Shown: piece by piece, positions 9,357-18,466 of the stretch
Layout of the letters: every line of letters begins with the position of its first letter
Position numbering within the stretch: the first letter of the stretch is position 1
Notes under the pieces: generated by a model
What the model was told of the DNA's origin: nothing
Databases searched by the model: none
The model's input: only the letters and a program-made list of their open reading frames with translations
Translations under genes and position numbers: made by a program
Origin: a virus
IMG/VR virus record: IMGVR_UViG_3300042987_000761
Span: 1-56,544 of that record
DNA: 56,544 nt
Strand: one strand, 5' to 3'

Positions 9357-9901
9357 CTTGCTATCTGAGCTAACCTCAGTTCCTCTGCGTGGGCTACCTC
9401 CTGTTCAGCGACTATGCGCTGCCACATCTCTTCAAATTTGCTCCACAGACTACCTAACTCCGGCGGGGCTTTGTACACCATCGTCTCTCGAATTTCTGCC
9501 AACATCGCATCTAGCCTTGTCGTAATCAGAATCCGCCTTAACGCTCGTCGCCCGATACTTTCATCACCCTTGTATACCTGTTTGGCTTCTAGCTCTTCTT
9601 TCTGCAACGCCTTGTGGATTGCATCATAAGCATCCATCAATGTACCTAACTGATTGCCTATGTCGGTATACACATCTGCCGGATCAGTCTTGGCTATTTC
9701 TTGCACACGCTGGACTTCTGCGTGGTACTGCTGTTTCTGCGCTGGGGTTGGGTCTACGATCTTTTGATACTGCGACTTCAGATCGTCCAGCACATCCTTA
9801 ACTTCACCCGCCGCACCCTTAATCTCTTTGTAAAGCTGACAGCCCTTTTTTACAGCGGCAACAGCCGCATTTGCTGCGGCTAAAAGGGTAAGCGGGTCAA
9901 T
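9206..9901 (-). CDS. membrane-anchored helical protein; probable ATT start
   Basis: The best N-terminus needs an ATT start at 9901, 6 nt after a GGAG, giving 231 aa that begin with DPLTLLAAANAAVAAVKKGC. No ATG, GTG or TTG exists in frame between the upstream stop (9905-9907) and GTG 9793, yet the extra 36 codons have normal protein character and resemble the N-termini of a phage protein family I recall. The centre is helical and charged (about 40-175), followed by a C-terminal transmembrane segment (VWVSAVIFVVVWAGFLMW). The safe minimal form is 9206-9793 (195 aa). Function unknown; lies between adhesin and lysis genes. Confidence 0.72.
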   Translation of the reverse strand: MDPLTLLAAANAAVAAVKKGCQLYKEIKGAAGEVKDVLDDLKSQYQKIVDPTPAQKQQYHAEVQRVQEIAKTDPADVYTDIGNQLGTLMDAYDAIHKALQKEELEAKQVYKGDESIGRRALRRILITTRLDAMLAEIRETMVYKAPPELGSLWSKFEEMWQRIVAEQEVAHAEELRLAQIARWRRKRRIAELRAKAVWVSAVIFVVVWAGFLMWLTTKSAIQRMYLGHLSW

Positions 9902-9904
9902 TTT

Positions 9905-10093
9905 TTACTCCGACGCATGCTCACTGGCTGGAGCCAAAGTTCCATCTTCTTGCAATACCCAGCCTATTTGCGTATCGGCATCGCAAGGGACAGAGCCTGC
10001 TAAAACATCAGGGTGAAAACAATCTTCAATAGCGAAGCCACCAACTGGACGAAGAATCTCGATTACTATGTTGTCTTTGATTCGCGCTCTCAT
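9905..10093 (-). CDS. small tail fibre-associated protein
   Basis: 62 aa from ATG 10093, with GGAG 8 nt upstream; a GTG at 10102 is the alternative. The end pattern (CDADTQIGWVLQEDGTLAPA) matches short proteins encoded beside tail fibre/adhesin genes. It follows the glycine-rich adhesin gene. May help fibre assembly; inference from position only. Confidence 0.75.
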   Translation of the reverse strand: MRARIKDNIVIEILRPVGGFAIEDCFHPDVLAGSVPCDADTQIGWVLQEDGTLAPASEHASE

Positions 10094-10095
10094 GA

Positions 10096-10857
10096 TTACC
10101 ACTCCACAATAACTAGACCTGCACCGCCGTTAGATGTTGCTCCACCACCACCACCGGGAAATCCGCCTACGCCTCCATTAGCGGTAGCATGATAGCCACC
10201 ACCTCCGCCGTTGATGCCCGGTTGTTGGTACGCACCCCCACCGCCCACACCAATTAAATCAATACTAAAGAACCCATCGAGTCCGCTAGTGGAAAGATTA
10301 AATGGAACGCCACCGCTTGTAGTAATGGTGTAACCACTCCCACCACGACCGATCAATCCGCTTCCACCGTTTGCAGCCGAAGAATTACCAGCGCCGCCTC
10401 CAGACGCACCCGGACTACCAGAAACAGTAGTGGATGCACCATTGCCACCATTACCAAAAATATTTCCAACGCCCCCACCACCGTGCGAACTGCTCCCAGT
10501 GCCGCCTGAAGTATTTGTATCACCGCCTGAACCAGACCCACCGGTACTATTATTAGTACCTCCAGTAGCGCTGACATACGAGCCAAATGAAGATGTGCCG
10601 CCAGTAGATGAAGATGATGTACCACCTGCGCCGACCGTGACCGATACTGACGTTACCCCAGAGAGATCATAAATGGTTCTTATGGCAAATCCTCCGCCAC
10701 CACCAGCATATGCACCGCCACCCCACATACGCGCACGAACCTTACCTATACCAGTCGGCACTGCCCATGTTCCCGACGAAGGAAATACTTGCACGTTACC
10801 AGTGCCAAATACCCCAGTGACTGGGTTATTAATTTGACCTATTTGCGGAATTGACAT
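10096..10857 (-). CDS. glycine-rich tail adhesin
   Basis: 253 aa. After an N-terminal attachment part (VQVFPSSGTWAVPTGIGKVR), the rest is dominated by Gly-rich loops (GGGGAYQQPGINGGGGGY, GGFPGGGGG, GGSGSGGDTNTSGGTG). This is the hallmark of distal tail-fibre adhesins such as the gp38-type polyglycine-helix adhesins of T4-like phages. The variable loops would bind the bacterial surface receptor. Adjacent to the large fibre genes and overlaps the neighbour by 1 nt. Confidence 0.82.
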   Translation of the reverse strand: MSIPQIGQINNPVTGVFGTGNVQVFPSSGTWAVPTGIGKVRARMWGGGAYAGGGGGFAIRTIYDLSGVTSVSVTVGAGGTSSSSTGGTSSFGSYVSATGGTNNSTGGSGSGGDTNTSGGTGSSSHGGGGVGNIFGNGGNGASTTVSGSPGASGGGAGNSSAANGGSGLIGRGGSGYTITTSGGVPFNLSTSGLDGFFSIDLIGVGGGGAYQQPGINGGGGGYHATANGGVGGFPGGGGGATSNGGAGLVIVEW

Positions 10858-12434
10858 TATTGTGCTCCTTGCAAATTAATTGCTCGACCGTTGATGGTTC
10901 CACGTTGCGCCCAATACGAATTGCTCTGGTAATCAAACGCATAACCAGTGGAAACACTTGGATAAGTAGACGGTAAAGCAATACCGCCGTTGGTATAAAT
11001 CAGACCCGAACTACCTGCCGCTGCTGTAGTTGCGCCGATACCGAGGAAGTAGTAACCGTTCGTTGGTGTATAAAATCCTGTGTTCGTCAGCGTTGTCGTG
11101 TTCTGAGTGTAAGTGGCTTGATTTATAGTAATGAATGCAGGTTTACTTGAGTTGAATGCTGCAAAGTATAGCGATCCATTTAACGCGTTGTAAAAGTTAT
11201 TGTATAAGTAGTTGCTCGGAGAAAAACCACTTATGTCACTCTGCGATGAAAGCGCAATTGCTGATGAATTAATAGAAGTAAATCTACTTACATTAAAAAG
11301 TCCTGTGTTGTTATTAAGAACAATCATATAAGCTGAGTTATTTTCAGCACCAACACAAACTTGAATTAAAGTGCTACTAAACCCATTCGCTACACCAGTG
11401 CTAATAATAGTTCCGTTATTAGAAATGGAAATTAACCGACCGTTAGAATTCGCAGTATTTCGGTTACTCATAATAAAACCACCATCATATGCCGCCATAT
11501 TAAACGACTCATTTGGTGAATTATTTATGCTTTGTCGCGCAAGTACTTCAGTTGCGCTGGCAGACATTATGGCATAACTAATATTGTTTGAAAAACTATT
11601 TACTCCAATCGCATAATTCCCATTTGACAGCCCCACAATACCATTGTCATATCCATTGCTAGAACTCGTCAAAGTAAGCTGCCCCAAATAGGCATTAGAG
11701 GAACTATATGATTGCCCATACACTTGCTGGTTACTGTTATTCCCAACAATACCAAAACCGCCGTTAACACCCGCAGCAATACTCATATAGTTTTGAGCGC
11801 TATTTAAAGTTCCAGATAGAGCAGTTTCAGAAGCAGTAACAGTCCCAGCGCTGTCAAAACGCTGGAAATAGGAAAGACTAGTACTTGTATAACAAACCAC
11901 AAAACCACCATCAGTCATAGCACTTATTCCAAGTGCAAGGTTTTGAACACCAGCACTCGTTTGGGTAGAAATTGTAGTGGCGGCTTTTACGGATGCTCCT
12001 GCATTAGTAAATACTGCTATCTTTAAATCGTTAGCTACTGAATCTCTAAAAACCAATGCTATATTTCCGTTGTTCAATACACAGGACTTAAGAGTGCTCG
12101 CATTGTTCGCAGAGACGTTCGTAAACGCTTGAAATATCGTATTTTGAGTGCGCGTGGTTCCTGTATAAGTCGCAGAGGCCGAATAAGGCCCAGACATGAC
12201 TGACGTTGGTGTAAATCCGGTTTGCACTGCACCGTTTACCCTAGTTCCGGCGATATAAGTACTAACCAGTCCAACGCCAATCGTCGAACCAAGATTTCCT
12301 ACTTGGTTATTGCCATAGGCATACACATAATCATTCGGGTTAAACCCAACATTCGTTGCCAACTGCGCCGTGACCAGTTGGTTAGGTGATGCATAACCAG
12401 TAGTTGGGGCGATTAAAGAAAGTGCTCGGCTCAT
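10857..12434 (-). CDS. putative receptor-binding tail fibre/spike protein
   Basis: 525 aa, rich in Asn, Ser, Thr and Gly, without membrane segments. Repeating beta segments of the type GGFVVCYTS..LSYFQRFDSAG, GGFGIVGNNSNQQVYGQSY and NGNYAIGVNSFSNNIS suggest a beta-propeller-like fold. In the fibre cluster, so host recognition is inferred. AT content is higher than in the flanking genes (runs of AAT/AGT codons), suggesting later acquisition by exchange. Confidence 0.7.
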   Translation of the reverse strand: MSRALSLIAPTTGYASPNQLVTAQLATNVGFNPNDYVYAYGNNQVGNLGSTIGVGLVSTYIAGTRVNGAVQTGFTPTSVMSGPYSASATYTGTTRTQNTIFQAFTNVSANNASTLKSCVLNNGNIALVFRDSVANDLKIAVFTNAGASVKAATTISTQTSAGVQNLALGISAMTDGGFVVCYTSTSLSYFQRFDSAGTVTASETALSGTLNSAQNYMSIAAGVNGGFGIVGNNSNQQVYGQSYSSSNAYLGQLTLTSSSNGYDNGIVGLSNGNYAIGVNSFSNNISYAIMSASATEVLARQSINNSPNESFNMAAYDGGFIMSNRNTANSNGRLISISNNGTIISTGVANGFSSTLIQVCVGAENNSAYMIVLNNNTGLFNVSRFTSINSSAIALSSQSDISGFSPSNYLYNNFYNALNGSLYFAAFNSSKPAFITINQATYTQNTTTLTNTGFYTPTNGYYFLGIGATTAAAGSSGLIYTNGGIALPSTYPSVSTGYAFDYQSNSYWAQRGTINGRAINLQGAQ

Positions 12435-12438
12435 GTCT

Positions 12439-12750
12439 TTACTCCTCGTAACCGTAGACGTTGAAGTTTACGTTGGTCGTACTTGCATAGCCGACCACTA
12501 GTTTATTGGCGCTTGCCACTATACCGCCTCGCTCCAACACTCCATTCGGTGGGATGATGGCGTCGTACTCTAAATACTCTCCAGCGGCAGGTGTGCTGGT
12601 TGCACAAACCCCTAGTCGTACCGTTACTGGCGAACCGTTGGTATTGCAGATAGATACGTTGAACGTCGCCGTTTTTGCAGAAGGCACGGTGTACAGCGTC
12701 GTGTTCGTAACGGCACTTGGTGAAGATTGCCCTAATGTTCCAGTAGCCAT
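12439..12750 (-). CDS. small tail fibre-region structural protein
   Basis: 103 aa, beta-rich (TLYTVPSAKTATFNVSICN, NKLVVGYASTTNVNFNVYGYEE), resembling small decoration/fibre-accessory proteins of the 'TVPAGKTATVNVSICN' type. Located between two fibre genes. No catalytic motif. Role inferred from position. Confidence 0.75.
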   Translation of the reverse strand: MATGTLGQSSPSAVTNTTLYTVPSAKTATFNVSICNTNGSPVTVRLGVCATSTPAAGEYLEYDAIIPPNGVLERGGIVASANKLVVGYASTTNVNFNVYGYEE

Positions 12751-12759
12751 GATTGCTCC

Positions 12760-13485
12760 TTAAAATTGTCCCATGAAATAAACTTTGGCTGAAGAAACGC
12801 TACCACCAGATGGAGTTGATGAAACCCATGTTGTGCCATTTGAAGTGAGTATGTTTCCATTTGCTCCCGGCGCTACAAAATTAACTGCGGAAGTGCCATT
12901 GCCTATAATCACATTGTTCGCGGTTAGTGAAGCAACACCAGTACCACCATTTGCTACACCCACAGTGCCAGTTAAACTAATGTCTGGTGTTGCACCGCCA
13001 GAAGACGCCAACGGAGATGAAGCCGTAACAGAAGTTACTGTGCCTGCATTAGTTGCTGCAATTGTGATTGAACCCGAACCATTCGTAATCGAAATTCCAG
13101 ACCCCGCAGTCAGCGTAGACTTGGTGAGTGTGCTGCCGGTGGAATTACCAATCATCAATTGGCCATCGGTATAGGTCGTTTGACCAGTACCGCCATTTGC
13201 TACTGCAAGTGTGCCAGCTAAGGTAATAGTTCCAGAGGTAGTGACAGGACCTCCAGAGGTCGTAAGCCCTGTCGTTCCACCACTAACATCAACTGAGGTA
13301 ACAGAGCCAGATGCCCCTGCTTTCGATGCGATAAGCTGAACAGAGCCGCCGCTGTCTTTGTAATACAGCTTGCCATCATTAATATTGATAGCCAATTCGC
13401 CATTAGCCAGATTACCTGCCGTTGGCGCGGCAGCAGCGGTGGTGCTGTAGTACAGCGAAATTGGTGTATAGCCTGCCTGTGCCAT
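12760..13485 (-). CDS. tail fibre protein with GGTG repeats
   Basis: 241 aa. The N-terminal module (ISLYYSTTAAAAPTAGNLAN, GELAININDGKLYYKDSGG) is common in phage tail fibres. It is followed by repeats of the form ANGGTG...T...IGNG (about residues 95-120 and 172-200) ending in LTSNGTTWVS. Shares its repeat with the 807-aa neighbour, so the two probably build one fibre. Stop and start overlap by 1 nt. Confidence 0.82.
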   Translation of the reverse strand: MAQAGYTPISLYYSTTAAAAPTAGNLANGELAININDGKLYYKDSGGSVQLIASKAGASGSVTSVDVSGGTTGLTTSGGPVTTSGTITLAGTLAVANGGTGQTTYTDGQLMIGNSTGSTLTKSTLTAGSGISITNGSGSITIAATNAGTVTSVTASSPLASSGGATPDISLTGTVGVANGGTGVASLTANNVIIGNGTSAVNFVAPGANGNILTSNGTTWVSSTPSGGSVSSAKVYFMGQF

Positions 13486-15908
13486 TAGAAAGTACCTCCA
13501 AAGATGCCGCTAGTGGCGGTCACAGTTGTGAATGTTCCTGTAGAAGCTATTGTGCCGCCGATTATCGTTCCATCAATTGTGCCACCAGTAATTGCTACAT
13601 TGTTGGCATTTTGGGTAGCCATGCTGCCTAAACCGGTTATATCAGTACTTGGAATAGTCGTCGAGGCGGTCATGGCGCTCGTGCCATTGCCCTTGACATA
13701 CCCAGTCAAAGTGGTGGCTCCAGTACCGCCGTTGGCCACCGGCAGCGCCGTTCCAGACAAACTTACCGCCAAGGTGCCACTAGTCGTAATTGGGTTACCA
13801 CTGACCGATAAGAATGACGGAACCGTCATATCCACTGAGGTCACAGTGCCACCAAATGACGGCGTGGCATCAATCTGAATACCACCGGCAGTATTGGTAA
13901 TCGTGACGTTCGTTCCCGCCGTCAAAGTGCCAAGGGAAAACCCTGTTCCATTACCAATCGGCAACTGACCATTTGTTGGCGTTGCAGTCAACCCAGTACC
14001 ACCGTACCCAACCCCTATGGTGCTTCCATTCCACGTTCCTGCGGTCAGCGTACCCACACCAGTAATACCCGTGTAGGAACCCGTCATACGGCCTGTAGGC
14101 AGCGTTCCTGAGGTGATGTTGGATGCGTTAGTCGTATCGGTCGTCGCGGATGCTGCAAGCCCAGAAACCTGCCCAGAACTGATTGCAATTGACGTATTCG
14201 ATGCAGAGGTTACTTGCCCTTGAGCGTTAATGCCTAAGGTCAGCGTCTGCGATGCCGATCCATACGTTGCCGCAGTGACGCCAGTATTGGCAATATTAAA
14301 AGTGTAAGTAGGCGACTCGGAAAGTCCAGTGCCGGGCGAGTAAGTGATTGGTGCGTTGAACTGAACAAATGTCAGTGCAGTAGTGCCTACAACAATCGGC
14401 AATGGTGTCTGTTGTACCCAAGCGGTTGATGCAAGAGTGCCAGAGATCACCAAGAAATAATCGCCTTGGTCAATCTTATTTACGCCTGCGCCTGCGGTGT
14501 CAAAATCAGTCGCACGAGTGAGAATAAACGGGTTGGAACCATCACCAGCTTGCGTCACTACATACACACCGTTGTACGCAACGTTGCCAGCAGTCTCGTT
14601 CTTCACAAGTACGCGCTGGCCAGCGGTGGGTGACCCACCACCTAAAGACAATGCGCCGTTAGCATTCGCCGTAATTGTCGCGCCTACGCCGCCTGTACCA
14701 TTGTTGTAGGTGTAAGCAGGCAACGCAGCAGTCGAAGCAAAATTAACTGCCTGATGATAATTTAGACCAGCCGCAATGGAATCTGCGTAGTCTTTGTTAA
14801 CAATGTCCGTTGGGTTGGATGGCGTTGTCGATATTGTTCCCGATGTCATTGACACCGAAGTGAACGCACCCGTAGAAGGCGTCAAAGCACCAATAGCCGA
14901 GCCATTTATTGAAGAACCTGTTACTGCTACGCCAGCTACAGTCCCCCCAGTAATGGCTGCAGAATTTGCATTTTGAGTGGACAGTGTACCAAGCCCGGAT
15001 ATATCGGTGTTTGGAATCGTGGCACTCGCAGTCATTGCGGAGGTGCCGTTACCTTTTATATACCCAGTAAGACTGTTTGTACCAGTGCCGCCTGCCAACA
15101 CATTTAGAATACCACCTAACACTACCGCACCACCCGTTGGTGATGATGGAGTGAAACCTGTAGACCCCGCACTAAATGTCTGTACCGCTCCTGCGAGTGA
15201 GAATTGATTCCAACCACCTAATGCATAACCCTCAAATTGGGCAAGATCGGTATTGTATCGTATTTGTCCATCACCACCAACCCCTCGTTGGGCTGTGGTA
15301 CCAACTGGAACGGTGACTGCGGATGTACCCGGCAATATTGGGTTGGTGGCCAAAGCGACCGTGGGATTTCCGGAACCATTCCCGTTAGTAATTGATATTT
15401 GGTTAGTAGTGCCAACAATATTTATGCCAGTTACCGTCGTACCGCCAATTACGGCCAGAATACCCGTGCCACCCAAGTTAGCCAGCGACCCCACGGCGCC
15501 CGATAATGCGAGGGTCGGATTGCCGCCCGTTCCATCAGCATTTGAAATACTTAGCCCCGCTCCGGATACAGCAATCGATCTGGCTGCAACGGTGCTGCTG
15601 CTATTCTTTACTATGATACCACCTGCCGCATTGTTTAGACTGGCTGCAGTACCATCGAGGTCTATCCTGTAAAAGGAAAGAGGACCACCACTGGTCAGAG
15701 TAAGCCCTGAACCAGCCGAAAGATACTCAGAATTAGGCAGTGAAATTTCTTGGTTCTTTGTTAAGAATGTCTGTGTCTGGTTCGGAGATGCGGCAATTGC
15801 CCCAGTGGTCGTCTGGACCGTTTGACCATTTTGAACAATAGGTACGAGTTCCGTTCCGGTGATCGCACCGGCGGCTGGTAACTGCGTAATAGTTACTTGT
15901 GCGGACAT
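13485..15908 (-). CDS. large tail fibre protein
   Basis: 807 aa, rich in Thr, Gly, Ser and Ala. The N-terminal signature (ITQLPAAGAITGTELVPIVQ) is a common fibre attachment module. A central domain at about residues 355-520 (NPTDIVNKDYADSIAAGLNY, RVLVKNETAGNVAYNGVYVV) is found in many fibres. A module of about 60 residues (GYVKGNGTSAMTAS.TIP, GLG..QNAN..AITGGT) occurs twice, near residues 285-345 and 735-800. Several GGTG repeats match the neighbouring fibre gene. Host-range determinant by inference. Confidence 0.85.
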   Translation of the reverse strand: MSAQVTITQLPAAGAITGTELVPIVQNGQTVQTTTGAIAASPNQTQTFLTKNQEISLPNSEYLSAGSGLTLTSGGPLSFYRIDLDGTAASLNNAAGGIIVKNSSSTVAARSIAVSGAGLSISNADGTGGNPTLALSGAVGSLANLGGTGILAVIGGTTVTGINIVGTTNQISITNGNGSGNPTVALATNPILPGTSAVTVPVGTTAQRGVGGDGQIRYNTDLAQFEGYALGGWNQFSLAGAVQTFSAGSTGFTPSSPTGGAVVLGGILNVLAGGTGTNSLTGYIKGNGTSAMTASATIPNTDISGLGTLSTQNANSAAITGGTVAGVAVTGSSINGSAIGALTPSTGAFTSVSMTSGTISTTPSNPTDIVNKDYADSIAAGLNYHQAVNFASTAALPAYTYNNGTGGVGATITANANGALSLGGGSPTAGQRVLVKNETAGNVAYNGVYVVTQAGDGSNPFILTRATDFDTAGAGVNKIDQGDYFLVISGTLASTAWVQQTPLPIVVGTTALTFVQFNAPITYSPGTGLSESPTYTFNIANTGVTAATYGSASQTLTLGINAQGQVTSASNTSIAISSGQVSGLAASATTDTTNASNITSGTLPTGRMTGSYTGITGVGTLTAGTWNGSTIGVGYGGTGLTATPTNGQLPIGNGTGFSLGTLTAGTNVTITNTAGGIQIDATPSFGGTVTSVDMTVPSFLSVSGNPITTSGTLAVSLSGTALPVANGGTGATTLTGYVKGNGTSAMTASTTIPSTDITGLGSMATQNANNVAITGGTIDGTIIGGTIASTGTFTTVTATSGIFGGTF

Positions 15909-16268
15909 TTAATTACCCGATTCATTAGGTGGACTTGGTGCGATAGTATCTAAATTTCCGCTCTCTTCAGGCACTTGCGTGTTCTGTTCAGTGGAAATAT
16001 ACACAGTACCATATCCGGTGGTGATTAAATAGTCGTCATTGGTCGCAACACTCACATCTGGTCGTGGAAACCGCAGAGCGATCTTTTCAGTCTTTCTAGC
16101 TGGTAATCGATAAGGGTCAAACTGGTCTTTGCAGCCCTGATCACACACTCGAAGACCCGGAAAATTAGGGTCTGATTCTAACACCGCTAATGGACGCTTC
16201 ATCTTGCAACGGTCGCACACTCCAATCGCGATTGTCGAATACCCCGAAGTGTCAATGAATCGTGGCAT
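15909..16268 (-). CDS. small zinc-ribbon structural-region protein
   Basis: 119 aa. Two Cys pairs near the N-terminus (CDRCKMKRPL, then RVCDQGC) form a probable zinc ribbon, followed by FDPYRLPARK and a Pro/Ser-rich acidic tail. Similar proteins with one zinc ribbon are encoded among head-tail connector genes in short-tailed phages. It lies between the fibre and adaptor genes. Function not known. Confidence 0.75.
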   Translation of the reverse strand: MPRFIDTSGYSTIAIGVCDRCKMKRPLAVLESDPNFPGLRVCDQGCKDQFDPYRLPARKTEKIALRFPRPDVSVATNDDYLITTGYGTVYISTEQNTQVPEESGNLDTIAPSPPNESGN

Positions 16269-16270
16269 GA

Positions 16271-17329
16271 CTACCTCGTATATACCGCGATATTTGGAGC
16301 AAAGTATATTGGCGATTTGTCGCGTTCTTCTTGTTCAGCTTGATATAGATATTCGTCAGCCTGACCCTTAAGCATCAATATCCGATCCATAGGGACTTGC
16401 GGTAATTCAAGACTCATTTGATGCGCGAGCATTGACTGAATAGCTAAAAACCATCTTTGAGGTATCTCAAGATCACCAGATAGTGCGCCCACGTCCTGAA
16501 TTTGTCTCGAATACCAAGCGACTATCTGCACGAATGCAGTAGAAGGCACCGGCCATAGGTTTAGAGATGGTCGTGGAATGGTTCTTTCAAAATAAAATTG
16601 ATATGGCTGGTTAGCTATGAAATTCTTGTTGGGTAACGAAGTATAGTCATCACGATTCAACCGAGCCATCGGAACTTCACGAGACATATTTCCGACATAG
16701 AATTCGCGCACATTCAGAGTGTTCCCACCAGTCTCACGCATTCTGTAATAGGTTACCGACGCACCGGGTTCTATTTCATACCAGAGCCATGTGTTGTTAA
16801 CCCACGTCGTAACCCCGCAGTCCTCAAGCAAGCTCCACGTGGAACCATCTTCGGACGTTTCTAAAAGTATATGAAAGCTGCCCGATACCCCCGGTAATAT
16901 TCCGATAGACCCTGAATATATTGGGTTTGTGGCCCCGAAATTTACCGCGATATTCCCGTTGGGTGATGACTGTATACATGCAGTATCAGTGTTACCATCG
17001 AAAGCATTCGCAGCCACGCCGGAAGACGCCGAATACGCGCCGGTGGGTCGGTTCATGGTCCGGTAAAGGACATTCAGCGCGTCGATCGAGCCTTCAGGAA
17101 GGTAATATCTTGCTTGTTCGGGTTTGGTGCCAAATATCTCGGTGCCAATCGCCCAGTATTGGATACCCCGATTAGCGAGGTTAGACAGCAAGAAGAATAA
17201 CGATTCTTTTGCCGATAATACTTGCTCTGATGTTAGTTCTTCGGCGAGTTTACCACACCGACGAGCGCCATGGTCGATGAGTGTTTGTACCGATATTTGA
17301 GTGGCTCCGACAGTGCCTGAAGTATTCAT
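16271..17329 (-). CDS. tail adaptor-like protein with inserted discoidin-like domain
   Basis: 352 aa from ATG 17329 (a TTG lies one codon before). The N-terminal ~90 residues (HGARRCGKLAEELTSEQVLS) and C-terminal ~135 residues (RLNRDDYTSLPNKNF, PRPSLNLWPVPS, EIPQRWFLAIQSMLAHQMS) read as one adaptor-type protein of podovirus tails. Between them, about residues 95-215, sits a segment like an F5/8 type C (discoidin) carbohydrate-binding domain (NAFDGNTDTACIQSS, LLETSEDGSTWSLLED, YYRMRETGG). The insert may decorate the neck and bind glycans. Assignment by pattern only. Confidence 0.75.
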   Translation of the reverse strand: MNTSGTVGATQISVQTLIDHGARRCGKLAEELTSEQVLSAKESLFFLLSNLANRGIQYWAIGTEIFGTKPEQARYYLPEGSIDALNVLYRTMNRPTGAYSASSGVAANAFDGNTDTACIQSSPNGNIAVNFGATNPIYSGSIGILPGVSGSFHILLETSEDGSTWSLLEDCGVTTWVNNTWLWYEIEPGASVTYYRMRETGGNTLNVREFYVGNMSREVPMARLNRDDYTSLPNKNFIANQPYQFYFERTIPRPSLNLWPVPSTAFVQIVAWYSRQIQDVGALSGDLEIPQRWFLAIQSMLAHQMSLELPQVPMDRILMLKGQADEYLYQAEQEERDKSPIYFAPNIAVYTR

Positions 17330-17332
17330 CAA

Positions 17333-17881
17333 TTACCATCCCGGACAATTCCAACGCTTCATCGACGCTCTTGCACGAGAACCCTCATCCGACTTTTTAG
17401 CCACCGGACCCATACGAGCACAAAACGAATCCCGTCTTGGACCACCCTGAGGCTGCGGAGCTTTGAGGTTAGATCCCGTCTCGCGATTATACTTTGCTCT
17501 ACCCTTTTCCGTCAACCCTGCGCCGCGCTCGACGGGCATTTTCTCGCCTCGACCGATGGCAAGCGATACGTTCCCGCCTTTGGCCATCTTCGCGGTCTTC
17601 GCGGACTCTTTGAATGCCTTCTCGGTGGGTGCTCCGGCGGTACCGGGTTTGCGCATCTTCTCGCCCGATCCTTTGGCGATCCGCTCACGCTTAGCATTAA
17701 TATTCTCGTATAACCCACCCGAAGCCATCTTGTCCGGCAGCTTGCTATATGATTTTTTGCCGACATTGCTAGACGTGTATTCAGCCGCGACGTCCTGCGA
17801 AATACCAGTGCGCTTTGCCAGTTTAGGATTATGCTCCACCGCCTTCATAAAGCGGAATTGGGCTTTAGAGGTCGCTGGCAT
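17333..17881 (-). CDS. basic GG-motif virion-region protein
   Basis: 182 aa, strongly basic and low complexity. N-terminal SKAQFRFMKAVEHNPKLAKR and further Lys/Arg-rich segments recall proteins encoded in head regions of some phages. It carries KMASGG and KMAKGGNVS, related to FAxGGxV motifs in other late proteins here. It ends in Cys-containing RWNCPGW. It could bind nucleic acid or scaffold DNA inside the head; no family recognised. Confidence 0.7.
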   Translation of the reverse strand: MPATSKAQFRFMKAVEHNPKLAKRTGISQDVAAEYTSSNVGKKSYSKLPDKMASGGLYENINAKRERIAKGSGEKMRKPGTAGAPTEKAFKESAKTAKMAKGGNVSLAIGRGEKMPVERGAGLTEKGRAKYNRETGSNLKAPQPQGGPRRDSFCARMGPVAKKSDEGSRARASMKRWNCPGW

Positions 17882-18466
17882 TTAGGCCACCTGAATCATC
17901 GCTGCAATGACTGAAGGGATCGCGGGGAAAGCTGGCGTAACACTAACTGGTAAATGCTCTAATGTTACCGTGGTCGATGTAGGTACCCAGTATATCTCAA
18001 CGTAATCGTTTGCATTAAGATCGAGCAAGAACGTCAACGCCACTACACCATAACCGAAAATTGATGCACTTTTTCTAGCGGGTATCGTATATTGGGTCGC
18101 AGAATTAGCAAGGTCTGCACCATTAATTCTTAGCCACACCGTCGCATCTTGCTGCGCATTGTCCACATTTTTGTACTGCGCACTAAATTGCAGATTGTAC
18201 TTTCCATCTGCAGGAACGGTTATACGACTACCACTTGCTAGAGTCACGCCATCCGACACATCAACTGTGTTGAAGGTAATCGCGACACCAGCGGAAACAT
18301 TTCCCGTCTGGTCGGTCGAATCGCTGAAAGCGCCATATGCAGCATCATATGCGCGGATAAAATCTAATGTGGCTTTAACGTTAGCGCCGCCTTGGACCAT
18401 CGGAATTAGTTCGGCACCAGTCAGTGTGGTGGCAGACGGCATTGCGGATATCTTCTGATCAGCCAT
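17882..18466 (-). CDS. C1q-like jelly-roll structural protein
   Basis: 194 aa. The N-terminus (ISAMPSATTLTGAELIPMVQ) is a phage-fibre attachment module also seen in the large fibre. Residues about 45-165 have the pattern of a C1q/TNF-like jelly roll (ITFNTVDVSDGV, SRITVPADGKYNLQFSAQYK, ANDYVEIYWVP). Likely a trimeric decoration or fibre tip. One-nt overlaps on both sides. Confidence 0.78.
   Translation of the reverse strand: MADQKISAMPSATTLTGAELIPMVQGGANVKATLDFIRAYDAAYGAFSDSTDQTGNVSAGVAITFNTVDVSDGVTLASGSRITVPADGKYNLQFSAQYKNVDNAQQDATVWLRINGADLANSATQYTIPARKSASIFGYGVVALTFLLDLNANDYVEIYWVPTSTTVTLEHLPVSVTPAFPAIPSVIAAMIQVA

Noticed and set aside
10857-15908. Possible diversity-generating retroelement in the fibre genes
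   Set aside because: No reverse transcriptase gene and no template/variable repeat pair with adenine-biased differences was seen.
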